Shown here: piece after piece, positions 7,760-17,492 of the stretch
Numbering within the stretch: position 1 is the stretch's first letter
Layout: every line of letters starts with the position of its first letter
NCBI RefSeq assembly: GCF_014493765.1
Contig: NZ_JACTVJ010000007.1
Location: forward strand, 620,001 to 684,000
Origin: Streptomyces polyasparticus
Lineage (GTDB): Bacteria > Actinomycetota > Actinomycetes > Streptomycetales > Streptomycetaceae
DNA length: 64,000 bases
Direction of reading: 5' to 3'
Notes under the pieces: generated by a model
Seen by the model: the letters and a program-made list of their open reading frames with translations, nothing else
Database searches by the model: none
What the model was told of the DNA's origin: nothing
Position numbers and translations under genes: made by a program

Positions 7760-9172
7760 GTGACGACGCCGCAGGCCGCGCCGCATACCGTCATCAGCGT
7801 GACCGAGAGAGCAGAGAAGACCCAGGCCGCGCAGACGCACGGCGCCCCCACCGAGGCCCGCATGATCCGCGGCGGCCTCGGCGCCCTGCGTGCCGACCTG
7901 TTCAGCGGCGCGTTCGCGTTCCGCCCGCTGCCCCCGCTGCCGGCCGACCACCGGTTCCTCAAGCGGATACCTGCGCGTTTCCGTGACCGGGGGCGGTGGC
8001 TGCCGCATGCTTCGGTCGTTCTGGCGGCCGTACTGGTCTTCCTGCTCGGGCTCGCGGACGGCGGCTCGTCGGGCGACGACTTCGTGGGTCTGCTCCAAGG
8101 CTTCGCCGGAGCCCTGCCGGTCCTTCTCACACTGACCCGGCCCATCGCGGCCTTCTGGCTGTCCATGGCGATCAGCGTGTTCGGCGTGGCCATCGGCGGC
8201 GTCACCTACGACGGCGCCTTCCCGTGGACCGCCGCCGGCTTCCTCGGCCACCTGGTCGTCATGACCCAGGTCGCCCTGCGCAGCCGCCCTCGCGTGGCGG
8301 CCGAGATGTGGCTGATCACCGCGGCCTTCGGCGCCATGGTCGTCGGATACGAGGGCAACGGGGACGACGCCCTGGTCGCCATGGTGATCCTCTCCGCCTT
8401 CGCCCTCGCCGCGGCCGTCTCCCTCGGCGGCTGGAACTCCGCCCGCCAGGAAGTCGCCGTGAAGGAGGCCGAAGTGGCCGCCAAGGAAGAGGACACCCTG
8501 GCCGAGCGCTCCAAGCGGACCCGTCTCGAAGAGCGCACCAACATCGCCCGCGAGCTGCACGACGTGGTCGCGCACCACATGAGCGTCGTCGCCATCCAGG
8601 CCGAGGCCGCCCCGTACCGCGTCGAGAACCCGCCGCCCGAACTGGAGCAGGCCTTCGCGACCATCCGCGAGAACGCGGTGGCCGCGCTCACCGAACTGCG
8701 CCGCGTGCTCGGTGTCGTACGGGCGGAGGACTACGAGGCGCCGGACGCGCCGCAGCCGACGCTGGCCGACCTCGAAGGGCTGCTCGCCAACGTCCGCGAA
8801 GCGGGCCTGCGGGTGGGCCGGACCATCACCGGCTCGGTGCGCGAACTGCCGCCGGGCGTCGAGCTCTCCGCGTACCGGATCGTGCAGGAGGCCCTGAGCA
8901 ACACCCTGCGGCACGCACCGGGCGCCTCGGCGAAGGTCGAAGTGTCCTATGTACTGGGCGGGTTGGGGATCCGTGTGGTCAACGGCCCCGCGACGGGTCT
9001 GATCAAGGCGTCGCCCGGCGCCGGACACGGCATCACGGGCATGCGGGAGCGGGTGGCGATGCTGAGCGGTGCGATGACGGCGGGCGAGACCGCGGACGGG
9101 GGCTACGAGGTGAGCGTGTTCCTGCCGGTCGAGCAGGCCTCGCCCGAGAGCGCCACGGGAGAGGGCGCATGA
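7760..9172 (+). CDS. Two-component sensor histidine kinase (NarL/DesK type)
   Basis: About 470 residues. Hydrophobic segments in the N-terminal third are followed by a coiled region and a HisKA_3 dimerisation domain with the phospho-acceptor His267 in ARELHDVVAHHMS. The HATPase domain has YRIVQEALSNTLRHAPG as N-box and GHGITGMRERV as G-box. GTG at 7760 was chosen as the first start after the repeat tract; GTG 7799 and ATG 7862 are alternatives. Its stop overlaps the response regulator ATG, so the two form a coupled pair. The signal is unknown. Confidence 0.85.
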   Translation: MTTPQAAPHTVISVTERAEKTQAAQTHGAPTEARMIRGGLGALRADLFSGAFAFRPLPPLPADHRFLKRIPARFRDRGRWLPHASVVLAAVLVFLLGLADGGSSGDDFVGLLQGFAGALPVLLTLTRPIAAFWLSMAISVFGVAIGGVTYDGAFPWTAAGFLGHLVVMTQVALRSRPRVAAEMWLITAAFGAMVVGYEGNGDDALVAMVILSAFALAAAVSLGGWNSARQEVAVKEAEVAAKEEDTLAERSKRTRLEERTNIARELHDVVAHHMSVVAIQAEAAPYRVENPPPELEQAFATIRENAVAALTELRRVLGVVRAEDYEAPDAPQPTLADLEGLLANVREAGLRVGRTITGSVRELPPGVELSAYRIVQEALSNTLRHAPGASAKVEVSYVLGGLGIRVVNGPATGLIKASPGAGHGITGMRERVAMLSGAMTAGETADGGYEVSVFLPVEQASPESATGEGA

Positions 9173-9837
9173 GCGCGATCCGTGTCGTCATCGTCGACGA
9201 CCAGATGATGGTCCGCGAAGGCTTCTCCGTGCTTCTCAACGCGATGCCCGACATCGAGGTGGTCGGCGAGGCGGTCAACGGCCGCGAGGCCATCGCCCGC
9301 GTCGCCGAACTCCGCCCCGACGTCGTCCTGATGGACATCCGTATGCCGGAGCTCAACGGCATCGAGGCCACCCGCGAGATCGTCGCCTCCGACGCCGACA
9401 CGAAGGTCCTGGTCCTGACGACCTTCGACCTCGACGAGTACGTCTACGAGGCGCTGCGGGCGGGAGCGTCGGGGTTCCTCCTGAAGGACGCCTCGGCCCG
9501 CCAACTCGCCGAAGGGGTACGGGTGGTGGCGCAGGGCGAAGCCCTCCTCGCCCCGGCCGTCACGAAGCGCCTGATCGTCGAGTTCACCAGACTGGGCAGC
9601 TCATCGGGCCTGAAATCCGCGTCCCAGTCCCAGATCGGCGAGCTGACCGAACGCGAGACGGAGGTCCTGGTCCTGATCGCCCAGGGCCTGTCGAACCACG
9701 AGATCGCCGAGCACTTGGTGGTCGCCGAGTCGACCATCAAGACCCATGTGTCCCGGGTCCTGGTGAAGCTGGGCCTGCGCGACCGGACCCAGGCGGCGGT
9801 GTTCGCGTACGAGGCGCGGCTGGTGACGCCGGGGTAG
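9169..9837 (+). CDS. NarL/LuxR-family response regulator
   Basis: A 222-residue regulator. The receiver domain has the acidic pair D10/D11, phospho-acceptor D56 in VLMDIRMPE, and K106. The C-terminal LuxR helix-turn-helix reads LTERETEVLVLIAQGLSNHE followed by the STIKTHV recognition helix. ATGA overlap with the kinase gene indicates stoichiometric expression. Targets are unknown. Confidence 0.95.
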   Translation: MSAIRVVIVDDQMMVREGFSVLLNAMPDIEVVGEAVNGREAIARVAELRPDVVLMDIRMPELNGIEATREIVASDADTKVLVLTTFDLDEYVYEALRAGASGFLLKDASARQLAEGVRVVAQGEALLAPAVTKRLIVEFTRLGSSSGLKSASQSQIGELTERETEVLVLIAQGLSNHEIAEHLVVAESTIKTHVSRVLVKLGLRDRTQAAVFAYEARLVTPG

Positions 9838-9886
9838 CCCCGACAGTGAGGCCCTCGAAGGGGCTGTGGTGCGGAACCGGCCCGCC

Positions 9887-9898
9887 TAGGGTCACGGT
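9887..9898 (+). promoter_or_regulatory. Leaderless-type -10 element for the P450 gene
   Basis: TAGGGT at 9887-9892 is followed by 6 nt and the ATG at 9899. No ribosome site is present. Confidence 0.45.
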
Positions 9899-11128
9899 AT
9901 GACGCCGTCCGCACCCAGTTCCTTCGCCCCGCAGTCACCGGCCTTCGCCGCCGATCCGTACCCCGTGTACGCCGAACTCCGCGCCGCGGGGCGTGCGGTG
10001 TGGTTCGAGGGGTCGGGGCAGTGGCTGATCCCGCGGCACGCGGATGTGTCCGCGCTGCTCAGGGACCGGCGGCTCGGGCGGACGTATCTGCACCGCTACT
10101 CGCACGAGGAGTTCGGGCGGACTCCGCCGCCCGCCGCGCACGAACCCTTCCACACGCTCAATGACAACGGGCTGCTCGATCTGGAGGCGCCCCGGCACAC
10201 CCGGATCCGGCGGCTGGTCTCCAAGGCGTTCACGCCGCGTACGGTGCAGCAACTTCAGCCGTACGTGGAGGAGTTGGCCGGTGATTTGGTGGGGCGGCTC
10301 GTGGCGAACGGGGGCGGGGATCTCGTCGCGGAGCTCGCCGAGCCGCTGCCCGTGGCCGTGATCGCCGAGATGCTCGGTGTCCCGGAGAGCGACAGGGCGC
10401 TGCTGCGGCCCTGGTCGGCGGACATCTGCGGGATGTACGAGCTGAAGCCGTCCGAGGAGACGGCCCGGAAGGCGGTCGCGGCCTCGGTCGAGTTCTCCGC
10501 GTATCTGCGCGAGTTGATCGCCGAGCGGAGGAAGGAGCCGGGGGAGGATCTGATCTCCGGGCTGATCGCCGCGTATGAGGAGGACGAGCGGCTCAGCGAG
10601 CAGGAGATGATCTCCACGTGCGTGCTGCTGCTCAACGCCGGGCACGAGGCGACGGTCAATACGACCGGGAACGGCTGGCTTGCCCTGTTCCGTAACCCCG
10701 GGCAGCTCGAGGAGCTGAGGGCCGCTTACCGCTCCGCTCCGGAAAAGTTGTCCACAGCTGTGGAAGAACTCATGCGGTTCGACACCCCGCTCCATCTCTT
10801 CGAGCGCTGGGTCCTGGAGGACATCGAGGTGGGCGGGGTTCGCATTCCGAGGGGATCGGAGGTCGCGCTGCTCTTCGGGTCCGCGAATCACGACCCGGCG
10901 GTGTTCGAGGAGCCCGAGCGGCTCGACCTGACCCGTGCGGAGAACCCGCATGTCTCGCTCGGTGCCGGGATCCACTACTGCCTGGGCGCGCCGCTCGCCC
11001 GCCTCGAACTCACCGCTTCCTTCGGCCAGTTGCTGCGCCAGGCGCCTGCGCTGCGGCTCGCGGGGGAGCCGCAGCGCAAGGACGGGTTCGTGATCAGAGG
11101 CTTGGAGTCCCTGCCGGTGGAGCTCTGA
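9899..11128 (+). CDS. Cytochrome P450 monooxygenase
   Basis: A 409-residue soluble bacterial class I P450. The I-helix oxygen-activation motif is AGHEAT, the K-helix ExxR is EELMR, and the haem-binding loop SLGAGIHYCLGAPLAR carries the thiolate ligand C361. No ferredoxin or reductase gene lies next to it, so redox partners must come from elsewhere. No biosynthetic neighbours hint at its substrate. The gene ends against a tandem repeat and a bidirectional terminator. Confidence 0.95.
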   Translation: MTPSAPSSFAPQSPAFAADPYPVYAELRAAGRAVWFEGSGQWLIPRHADVSALLRDRRLGRTYLHRYSHEEFGRTPPPAAHEPFHTLNDNGLLDLEAPRHTRIRRLVSKAFTPRTVQQLQPYVEELAGDLVGRLVANGGGDLVAELAEPLPVAVIAEMLGVPESDRALLRPWSADICGMYELKPSEETARKAVAASVEFSAYLRELIAERRKEPGEDLISGLIAAYEEDERLSEQEMISTCVLLLNAGHEATVNTTGNGWLALFRNPGQLEELRAAYRSAPEKLSTAVEELMRFDTPLHLFERWVLEDIEVGGVRIPRGSEVALLFGSANHDPAVFEEPERLDLTRAENPHVSLGAGIHYCLGAPLARLELTASFGQLLRQAPALRLAGEPQRKDGFVIRGLESLPVEL

Positions 11129-11203
11129 GCGAACGGGATTGCCGACGAGCGGGATTACCGACGAGCGGCATGCCGGCGAACGGGATTGCCGACGAGCGGG
11201 ATT
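11129..11203. repeat. Degenerate 15-16-bp tandem repeat after the P450 gene
   Basis: Five units of the type GRCGARCGGGATTGCC in a row. A 28-bp block at 11129-11156 recurs exactly at 11176-11203. It starts directly after the P450 stop codon and ends just before a terminator hairpin. Confidence 0.75.
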
Positions 11204-11209
11204 GTCAGT

Positions 11210-11243
11210 GGGGGCCGATACCCTTGAAAGGGCTTCGGCCCCC
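11210..11243. terminator. Bidirectional hairpin between convergent genes
   Basis: GGGGGCCGA (11210-11218) pairs with TCGGCCCCC (11235-11243), and the loop itself contains CCCTT-GA-AAGGG. It lies between the P450 gene and the convergent ABC permease gene and probably stops both. Confidence 0.75.
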
Positions 11244-11267
11244 AGGGAGGGCGGGGACTGTCCGGGC

Positions 11268-12902
11268 TCAGGACTGCATGTCCCGCCGCCGCAGCCCCAC
11301 CAGACCCGCCACCGTGAACACCACCGCAAGCGCGAGCTGGACGAGCACCGGTGTCCACTCCATCGCGTTGCCCGGCAGCTTCGGCAGGTGCTCGAACGGG
11401 GACAGGTTCATGACGGCTGACGGCAGGTTGAGCGCGGCGCCCAGCCAGCCGAGGGCCAGGGACAGGCCCGCGTAGGCCCAGCCGAGGGCGGCGGCCTTCG
11501 GGAACAGGCCGTAGACCAGCACCGCGAACGAGCCGAGCAGCCAGACCGCCACGGACTGCACGAGCACCGCGCCCAGGATCGGTCCGAAGTCCTTGCCGTA
11601 GCCGGCCGCGAGGCCCGCGCCGCCGAGCAGCATGATCAGGGCCGCGCCGCCGAACGCCACGTACAGATGGCCCGCCGCCCAGGTGGTCCGGCCGACCGCG
11701 CCCGCGAGGATCGGTTCGGCGCGCTGCGAGGTCTCCTCGCCGTTCAGGCGGAGCACCGACTGCACGGCATACAGCGCGGCGAGCATCGCCAGCATGCCGA
11801 TCATCGCGCCCAGGAAGGCGTTGGTGATGCCGGCCTGGCCGCCCATACGCTCCAGGATCTCGCGGGTGTTCTCGTTGTCGCCGACGAGATCCGCCGCGCC
11901 CTCCGTCATCGCGCCGAACATGATCCCGGCGAGCAGGAAGCCGATGCCCCAGCCGAGCAGCGAACCGCGCTGCAGCCGCCAGGCCAGCGAAGTGGCCGTG
12001 GCCAGGCGCCCGTTGGCGGGTCCGGGCCGGGCCGGCAGGAAGCTCATGCCCACATCGCGGCGGCCCGCGAGGTGGTACGCGACGGCGCCCTGGATCACGA
12101 TCACGGCCGCGAACAGGAGCGCCACCCACCAGCGTTCACCGGCGAAGGCGCGGATGTTCTCGGCCCAGCCGATGGGCGAGAGCCAGGTCAGGACGTGCGA
12201 GCCGTCGGTGGAGGCCGCGTCGCCGGCCGCCTTGAGTGCCCAGGCCAGACCCAGTACGGCGGCGGTCAGGCCCTTGGCGAGCCGTGCGGTCTCGGTGAGC
12301 TGGGCCATCACGGCCGCCATGGTCGCGAAGGCCATGCCGACCCCGCCGATCGCGAGCCCGAGTGCGAGGGCGCCGGACAGGCCTTCGCTTGCGAGGCCGA
12401 GCGTGGTGAGCAGCGCGATCCCCGCGTTGGCGATCAGTGCCACCAGGAGCGCGGCCGTGAGCGGCGCGCGCCGCCCCACCATCGCGGACGACAGCATCTC
12501 CTGCCGGCCGGTCTCCTCCTCCTCGCGGGTGTGCCGTACGACGAGCAGCAGGCTCATCACCGCGGCGAACGCGCCCATGAACGCCACGTACCGCCAGGAG
12601 ACGAGCGCACCGAGCGAGTCGTTGAAGACCGGTCCGTACAGCGAACGCAGCGAACTGTTCGTCTCCATCGAGGAGATGACGTTCGCCCGCTCCTCGGGGG
12701 TGTTGTAGACGGAGCCGAGCGAGCCCGCGGCGCCCGCCGTGGTCCCGCCGATGGCGAGCACCCACAGCGGCAGCATGATCCGGTCGCGGCGCAGCGCCAG
12801 CCGGAGCAGGGCGCCCGTGCCCGCGAGATGACGGTTGCCGCCGGTGCGCGGGGCGAAGTGTCCCTGGGCGGCTCCGCCGTGCGGGGTGGCCACGGCAGTC
12901 AT
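11268..12902 (-). CDS. ABC-2 type exporter permease (large, TetA/PpsB-like)
   Basis: A 544-residue permease with about 12 predicted transmembrane segments in two similar halves, typical of the large actinobacterial antibiotic/lipid exporter permeases paired with a single ATPase. ATG at 12902 overlaps the ATPase stop (ATGA). Soluble loops such as [15 protein letters not shown] occur after the early helices in both halves. Probably exports a drug, lipid or peptide under control of the divergent MarR-type regulator. The substrate cannot be read from sequence. Confidence 0.88.
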   Translation of the reverse strand: MTAVATPHGGAAQGHFAPRTGGNRHLAGTGALLRLALRRDRIMLPLWVLAIGGTTAGAAGSLGSVYNTPEERANVISSMETNSSLRSLYGPVFNDSLGALVSWRYVAFMGAFAAVMSLLLVVRHTREEEETGRQEMLSSAMVGRRAPLTAALLVALIANAGIALLTTLGLASEGLSGALALGLAIGGVGMAFATMAAVMAQLTETARLAKGLTAAVLGLAWALKAAGDAASTDGSHVLTWLSPIGWAENIRAFAGERWWVALLFAAVIVIQGAVAYHLAGRRDVGMSFLPARPGPANGRLATATSLAWRLQRGSLLGWGIGFLLAGIMFGAMTEGAADLVGDNENTREILERMGGQAGITNAFLGAMIGMLAMLAALYAVQSVLRLNGEETSQRAEPILAGAVGRTTWAAGHLYVAFGGAALIMLLGGAGLAAGYGKDFGPILGAVLVQSVAVWLLGSFAVLVYGLFPKAAALGWAYAGLSLALGWLGAALNLPSAVMNLSPFEHLPKLPGNAMEWTPVLVQLALAVVFTVAGLVGLRRRDMQS

Positions 12903-13810
12903 CGCGCCATCGCCTCTTCCGTGCGTACGTCGTCCTGGTAGTGCCGCATGAACAGCTCCTCCAGGGTCGGCGGAGTGCTCGTCAGGGTCCGTACGCCGGA
13001 GTCGGTGAGCGACCTGAGCACCGCGTCGAGCTTGTCCGAGTCGACCTGGAGACGGACCCGGTTGCCCTGGATGTCCAGGTCGTGGACGCCCGGCAGCTGC
13101 GCCAACCCGTTGGGTGCGCCGGTGAGTTCGGCGCTGATGGCCGTACGGGTCAGATGACGCAGATCGGCCAGCGAGCCGGTCTCCACCGTCGCGCCCTTGC
13201 GGATGATCGACACCCGGTCGCAGAGCTCCTCGACCTCGCTGAGGATGTGGCTCGACAGGAGCACGGTGCGGCCGCGGGACTGCTCCTCGCGTACGCACTC
13301 CTGGAAGACCTCCTCCATGAGGGGGTCGAGCCCGGAGGTGGGCTCGTCGAGGATCAGCAGGTCGACGTCCGACGCGAAGGCCGCGACCAGGGCGACCTTC
13401 TGCCGGTTGCCCTTGGAGTACGTACGGCCCTTCTTGGTCGGATCGAGTTCGAAGCGCTCGATCAGATCGGCCCGCCGGGCCTTGTCGAGTCCGCCGCGCA
13501 GCCTGCCGTACAGGTCGATGACCTCGCCGCCGCTGAGGTTGCGCCACAGCGTCACGTCACCGGGGACGTAGGCGATACGGCGGTGCAGCTCCACCGCGTC
13601 GTGCCACGGATCCTTGCCGAGCAGCTGGGCGGCGCCCGAATCCGCACGCAGGAGGCCGAGCAGGACGCGGATCGTGGTCGACTTGCCGGCTCCGTTCGGG
13701 CCGAGGAAGCCGTGGACCTCACCGGTCTCGACCTCCAGGTCGAGGCCGTCCAGAGCGTGTGTCTTGCCGAACGACTTGTGCAGTCCGGAGACGGTGATTG
13801 CCTTCGTCAT
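12899..13810 (-). CDS. ABC transporter ATP-binding protein (exporter)
   Basis: A 303-residue ATPase with Walker [11 protein letters not shown]-loop, signature LSGGE, and Walker [14 protein letters not shown]. The C-terminal extension of about 80 residues is typical of multidrug/lantibiotic-type ABC-2 ATPases. The start is ATG at 13810, 7 nt after a -10 element (leaderless). It forms an operon with the permease and is transcribed divergently from the regulator at 13904. Confidence 0.95.
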   Translation of the reverse strand: MTKAITVSGLHKSFGKTHALDGLDLEVETGEVHGFLGPNGAGKSTTIRVLLGLLRADSGAAQLLGKDPWHDAVELHRRIAYVPGDVTLWRNLSGGEVIDLYGRLRGGLDKARRADLIERFELDPTKKGRTYSKGNRQKVALVAAFASDVDLLILDEPTSGLDPLMEEVFQECVREEQSRGRTVLLSSHILSEVEELCDRVSIIRKGATVETGSLADLRHLTRTAISAELTGAPNGLAQLPGVHDLDIQGNRVRLQVDSDKLDAVLRSLTDSGVRTLTSTPPTLEELFMRHYQDDVRTEEAMAR

Positions 13811-13817
13811 GTTTTTG

Positions 13818-13846
13818 AACGTACGGTACTTTCAGAAATTTGTGAA
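13818..13846 (-). promoter_or_regulatory. Promoter of the ABC operon with overlapping AT-rich operator
   Basis: On the minus strand, -35 TTCACA (13841-13846) and -10 TACGTT (13818-13823) are 17 bp apart, and the ATG follows the -10 by 7 nt. The palindrome TTCAGAAATTTGTGAA (13831-13846) covers the -35 and part of the spacer. It is strikingly AT-rich for this genome and sits between the exporter and its regulator, so it is the likely binding site of the GbsR/MarR protein. Confidence 0.7.
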
Positions 13847-13903
13847 GTTAAGGAAGCGTATAAACTCAGAGCCGGGCCGGTGAGCAGGGGAGATGATCGG
13901 GAC

Positions 13904-14410
13904 ATGGCTGCAGGGAACGACCTCGAGAACGAGCCGGGCGTGCGGGACGAGCGGGTGGACCGGTTCGTGGAGACCTTCGCCGCGCAGCTGGCGGAGGCGG
14001 GGATGCAGCGGATGCCCGCGCGCGTTTTCGGTGCCCTGCTGTCGTCCGAGTCCGGCGCCATGAGCTCGGCCGAGCTCAGCGAGCGGCTCAAGGTCAGCCC
14101 GGCGGCGATCTCCGGTGCGGTCCGCTATCTGGCGCAGGTGCACATGGTCACGCGGGAACGTGAACCCGGTTCGCGCCGTGAGCGCTACCGGGTCCACGCC
14201 TCCAGCTGGTACGAGGCGCTGACCAACCGCGACCAGGTCCTGAAGCGGTGGGAGGGCACCCTCAGGGAGGGCGTCGAAAGCGTCGGCGCCGATACGGCGG
14301 CGGGGCGGCGGATGTCGGAGACGCTGGAGTTCTTCGAGTTCCTGGAGCAGGAGCTGGCCGGACTCCTGGAGCGCTGGCGGGCGCACAGGGATTCCGTGTT
14401 CGGCGCCTAG
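13904..14410 (+). CDS. GbsR/MarR-family transcriptional regulator
   Basis: A 168-residue winged-helix protein. The helix-turn-helix core is MSSAELSERLKVSPAAISGA, followed by a basic wing (REREPGSRRERYR). The C-terminal half is helical, with the long dimerisation helices usual for GbsR-type regulators. The ATG has GGGGAGATG upstream, and a TATAAA -10 candidate lies at 13859-13864. It is divergent from the ABC exporter genes and probably represses both directions through the palindrome at 13831-13846. Confidence 0.88.
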   Translation: MAAGNDLENEPGVRDERVDRFVETFAAQLAEAGMQRMPARVFGALLSSESGAMSSAELSERLKVSPAAISGAVRYLAQVHMVTREREPGSRRERYRVHASSWYEALTNRDQVLKRWEGTLREGVESVGADTAAGRRMSETLEFFEFLEQELAGLLERWRAHRDSVFGA

Positions 14411-14429
14411 ACGCTGCCGTGTCCGGCGC

Positions 14430-15275
14430 CTAGTGGGTGTTCGGCAGCGTCAGCGCCCAAGCCCCCGCCCGTACCGTCCACGTCCGTGTCCGTACCGGCC
14501 CCGCCGTCAGCGCGTCCGCGCGGTAGCGGAAGTCCGGGCCGGAGACCGTGACCGTGCGGGCGCGGGCGTGCAGCGCCTGAGTTGCCGCGCCCACCGAGGT
14601 CGGATGGACCTCGACCCGGGCGAAACCTCCCCGTGAGGTCGTCACGCAGACGTCCTCGACCGGCTGGTCCAGATCCACCAGCGTCACCCCGTCCGCCTCC
14701 ACACGGAGCCGCGAGGGCCCGGGCGAGGACTGCGGAGAGGGCCGTACGAGCGTCCGTACGAGCGACTGGCAGGTCCGCAGCGGCGGCGCCCACCAGGGGT
14801 CCGGCCCGTGCGCGGAGGCCGGGAGCGCGGGGATCCGCAGATCGCCGACCACCACACCGTCGCTGTCGTCGACCAGGAGATCCAGCTGCCGGGCCTCGCC
14901 GTCCAGGACCGCGGAGGCCGCCGCGACCGTGCCTGCGGGCACCCCCAGCCCCAGTGCGAGCCGGGTCAGCGTGCCCACGGGGACGAGCGAGAGGACCGAC
15001 GAGGCCAGCTCGCGCTCGCGGTGCAGGACGGAGACCGCCCGCAGCAGGGCACGGTCGTCGCCGACGACCACGGGTCTGCGCGAGCCCCGGCGCCGCAGCG
15101 CCCGGGCGAATTCCTCCGGTCCGTCCGGCAGACAGATCTTCACCGGTCCGCAGGCCCGTGCGCACAGCACGTCCTTGGCGATCCGCACGGACTCGCCGTC
15201 CATGCGTCTGGCGGCGGGATCGATGACGACAAGGAGCGGCTGGGAGCTCTTCGCAGCGGGCGCTGGAGCCGACAC
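14430..15275 (-). CDS. Diacylglycerol kinase/NAD kinase-fold protein, catalytic motif degenerate
   Basis: A 281-residue protein with the alpha/beta layout of the DAGK catalytic family. The P-loop-like GGDGT motif is replaced by VVVGDDRALLRAV, and the following PxGTxN motif reads PVGTLTRLA, lacking the asparagine. The C-terminal half resembles the DAGK beta-sandwich. It is probably catalytically impaired or altered in substrate. GTG start at 15275 has GAGGAAGGA upstream. It is divergent from purA. Confidence 0.65.
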   Translation of the reverse strand: MSAPAPAAKSSQPLLVVIDPAARRMDGESVRIAKDVLCARACGPVKICLPDGPEEFARALRRRGSRRPVVVGDDRALLRAVSVLHRERELASSVLSLVPVGTLTRLALGLGVPAGTVAAASAVLDGEARQLDLLVDDSDGVVVGDLRIPALPASAHGPDPWWAPPLRTCQSLVRTLVRPSPQSSPGPSRLRVEADGVTLVDLDQPVEDVCVTTSRGGFARVEVHPTSVGAATQALHARARTVTVSGPDFRYRADALTAGPVRTRTWTVRAGAWALTLPNTH

Positions 15276-15300
15276 CTCGGTCCTTCCTCAAGGTACGGGG

Positions 15301-15345
15301 TAGCATCTTTGTGCAAGAGCCCCTTGCGCTATTGCGCCAGGGGCT
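15301..15345 (+). promoter_or_regulatory. Candidate purA -10 element and 5' leader hairpin
   Basis: A -10-like TAGCAT (15301-15306) is followed by AAGAGCCCCTTGCGC-TATT-GCGCCAGGGGCTT (15315-15345), an imperfect long hairpin in the 5' part of a leader of about 150 nt. No T-run follows. It may affect mRNA stability or terminate early transcripts. Confidence 0.4.
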
Positions 15346-15458
15346 TCGTCTATTCCGGGGCAACCGGTCCGACGGGTGCGGCCAACGAGGGTCGCGGTGT
15401 ACGTATTCGCGTACGCCCCTGACCTTGGACATGCCCCGCCCGGAAGGGGTGTACGCCT

Positions 15459-16742
15459 GTGCCCGCACTTGTGCTGCTCGGTGCTCAGTGGGGTGACGAG
15501 GGCAAGGGAAAGGCCACCGACCTGCTCGGTGGCTCCGTTGACTATGTGGTGCGTTACCAGGGCGGCAACAATGCCGGTCACACGGTTGTCGTAGGCGACC
15601 AGAAGTATGCGCTCCACTTGCTCCCCTCCGGCATCCTCTCGCCTGGATGTACTCCGGTCATCGGCAATGGTGTCGTCGTCGACCCGGCCGTCCTGCTCTC
15701 CGAGCTGAGCGGACTGAACGACCGCGGTGTCGACACGTCCAAGCTCCTGATCAGCGGCAACGCGCACCTGATCACGCCGTACAACGTCACGGTCGACAAG
15801 GTGACGGAACGCTTCCTCGGCAAGCGGAAGATCGGCACCACCGGTCGCGGCATCGGCCCGACCTACGCCGACAAGATCAACCGCGTCGGTATCCGCGTCC
15901 AGGACCTGTACGACGAGTCGATCCTCACCCAGAAGGTCGAAGCGGCGCTCGAGGTCAAGAACCAGCTGCTCACCAAGCTGTACAACCGGCGTGCGATCGA
16001 GTCCGGCAAGATCGTCGAGGAGATGCTCCAGTACGCGGAGCAGATCAAGCCCTTCGTCGCGGACACCACGCTGATCCTGAACAACGCCATCGACGAGGGC
16101 AAGGTCGTCCTCTTCGAGGGCGGCCAGGGCACGCTGCTCGACGTGGACCACGGCACGTATCCGTTCGTCACGTCCTCGAACCCGACCTCGGGCGGCGCGT
16201 GCACGGGTGCCGGTGTCGGCCCGACGAAGATCTCGCGGGTCATCGGCATCCTCAAGGCGTACACGACGCGTGTCGGCGCAGGACCGTTCCCGACCGAGCT
16301 CTTCGACAAGGACGGCGAGGACCTGCGCCGCATCGGCGGCGAGCGCGGTGTGACCACCGGCCGTGACCGCCGCTGCGGCTGGTTCGACGCCGTGATCGCC
16401 CGGTACGCGACCCGCGTGAACGGCCTCACGGACTTCTTCCTCACCAAGCTGGACGTGCTCACCGGCTGGGAGCAGATCCCGGTCTGCGTCGCGTACGAGA
16501 TCGACGGCAAGCGCGTCGAGGAACTCCCGTACTCCCAGACGGACTTCCACCACGCGAAGCCCATCTACGAGTACCTGCCCGGCTGGTCCGAGGACATCAC
16601 CAAGGCGCAGACCTTCGCCGACCTGCCGAAGAACGCGCAGGCGTACGTGAAGGCGCTCGAGGAGATGTCGGGCGCGCCGATCTCGGCGATCGGCGTGGGC
16701 CCGGGCCGGACCGAGACGATCGAGATCAACTCGTTCCTGTAG
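15459..16742 (+). CDS. purA: Adenylosuccinate synthetase
   Basis: GTP-dependent first committed step from IMP to AMP, in the cytoplasm. At 427 residues it has family length. The N-terminal P-loop QWGDEGKGK, the switch-like NAGHTVV, the IMP-binding GTTGRGIGP, and the C-terminal GPGRTETI are all present. The GTG start at 15459 is preceded by GGAAGGGG. The gene is single and ends at a strong terminator. Confidence 0.98.
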   Translation: MPALVLLGAQWGDEGKGKATDLLGGSVDYVVRYQGGNNAGHTVVVGDQKYALHLLPSGILSPGCTPVIGNGVVVDPAVLLSELSGLNDRGVDTSKLLISGNAHLITPYNVTVDKVTERFLGKRKIGTTGRGIGPTYADKINRVGIRVQDLYDESILTQKVEAALEVKNQLLTKLYNRRAIESGKIVEEMLQYAEQIKPFVADTTLILNNAIDEGKVVLFEGGQGTLLDVDHGTYPFVTSSNPTSGGACTGAGVGPTKISRVIGILKAYTTRVGAGPFPTELFDKDGEDLRRIGGERGVTTGRDRRCGWFDAVIARYATRVNGLTDFFLTKLDVLTGWEQIPVCVAYEIDGKRVEELPYSQTDFHHAKPIYEYLPGWSEDITKAQTFADLPKNAQAYVKALEEMSGAPISAIGVGPGRTETIEINSFL

Positions 16743-16775
16743 GAGCCTGATCGGTAAGCGATCACTTGCTCACTC

Positions 16776-16813
16776 GAAGGGGTGGGTCGCACTGGGATGC
16801 GACCCACCCCTTC
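16776..16813 (+). terminator. Strong terminator after purA
   Basis: GAAGGGGTGGGTCGCA (16776-16791) pairs perfectly with TGCGACCCACCCCTTC (16798-16813) around a 6-nt loop. Confidence 0.85.
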
Positions 16814-16857
16814 CGCGTGTCCGGACACACTGGCGCCCGTCAGGAAGGGAGTGCAGC

Positions 16858-17442
16858 ATGACGGTTATGGCTGAGCGCACGGCACAGATGGACGTGGAGG
16901 AGTTCGAGCAGATCGCCTCCGCCGCGCCCGAGACCGTCACGTTGGAGTTCATCGACGGACGGATCGGAGTGAAGGCTGTGCCGGACGGGGATCACGAAAC
17001 GATCGTGACGTGGCTGGCCAAGCGGTGCATGGCCGCCCGTCCGGATCTGGACCTGTACACCGGGCAGGGACTGATCGTCGAGGGATACCGCAAGGGGCGT
17101 GCCCGCCCGGACGGCTCGCTGGTGCCTGAGGCTCATTTCGCCGGGCAAGGGGAGTGGGCGGACCCTGACGGCGTACTTATGGCGGTCGAGATCACCTCGT
17201 ACGACTCCGACACCGACAACCGGGACCGCGCGGAAAAGCCCGATGCCTACGCAGGCGCCGGAATCCCGGTCTATCTGCTGATCGACCGGGACAAGGGCGC
17301 ACTCATCGTCCACACCGACCCGGATACCGAGCACGGTGGCTACCGCATCCAGCACACCGTCCACTTCGGTGGAACGGTTGCCCTCCCCGACCCCGTAAAC
17401 ATCACCCTCGACACCGAGATCCTCAAGAACTACGTCCGCTGA
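16858..17442 (+). CDS. Uma2 family endonuclease-like protein (DUF820)
   Basis: A 194-residue protein of the Uma2/DUF820 family, a PD-(D/E)XK restriction-endonuclease fold that is highly multiplied in Streptomyces and cyanobacteria, with no clear biological role. The core shows EFIDGRI at the start of the fold, then RPDGSLVPEAHF and LMAVEITSYDS as the D...ExT nuclease-like motif, and GIPVYLLIDRDK after it. ATG 16858 follows an AAGGGAGTG site. It is a stand-alone gene between the purA terminator and a convergent gene. Confidence 0.85.
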   Translation: MTVMAERTAQMDVEEFEQIASAAPETVTLEFIDGRIGVKAVPDGDHETIVTWLAKRCMAARPDLDLYTGQGLIVEGYRKGRARPDGSLVPEAHFAGQGEWADPDGVLMAVEITSYDSDTDNRDRAEKPDAYAGAGIPVYLLIDRDKGALIVHTDPDTEHGGYRIQHTVHFGGTVALPDPVNITLDTEILKNYVR

Positions 17443-17492
17443 CGCGCGGGCGCCCGCACCCCGGACGGGTACGGGCCCCACCGCCGCGAGCC

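Noticed and set aside
15288-16553. 421-codon minus-strand frame over purA
   Set aside because: Mirror frame of a certain purA gene, rich in Val/Arg/Asp-type shadow composition.
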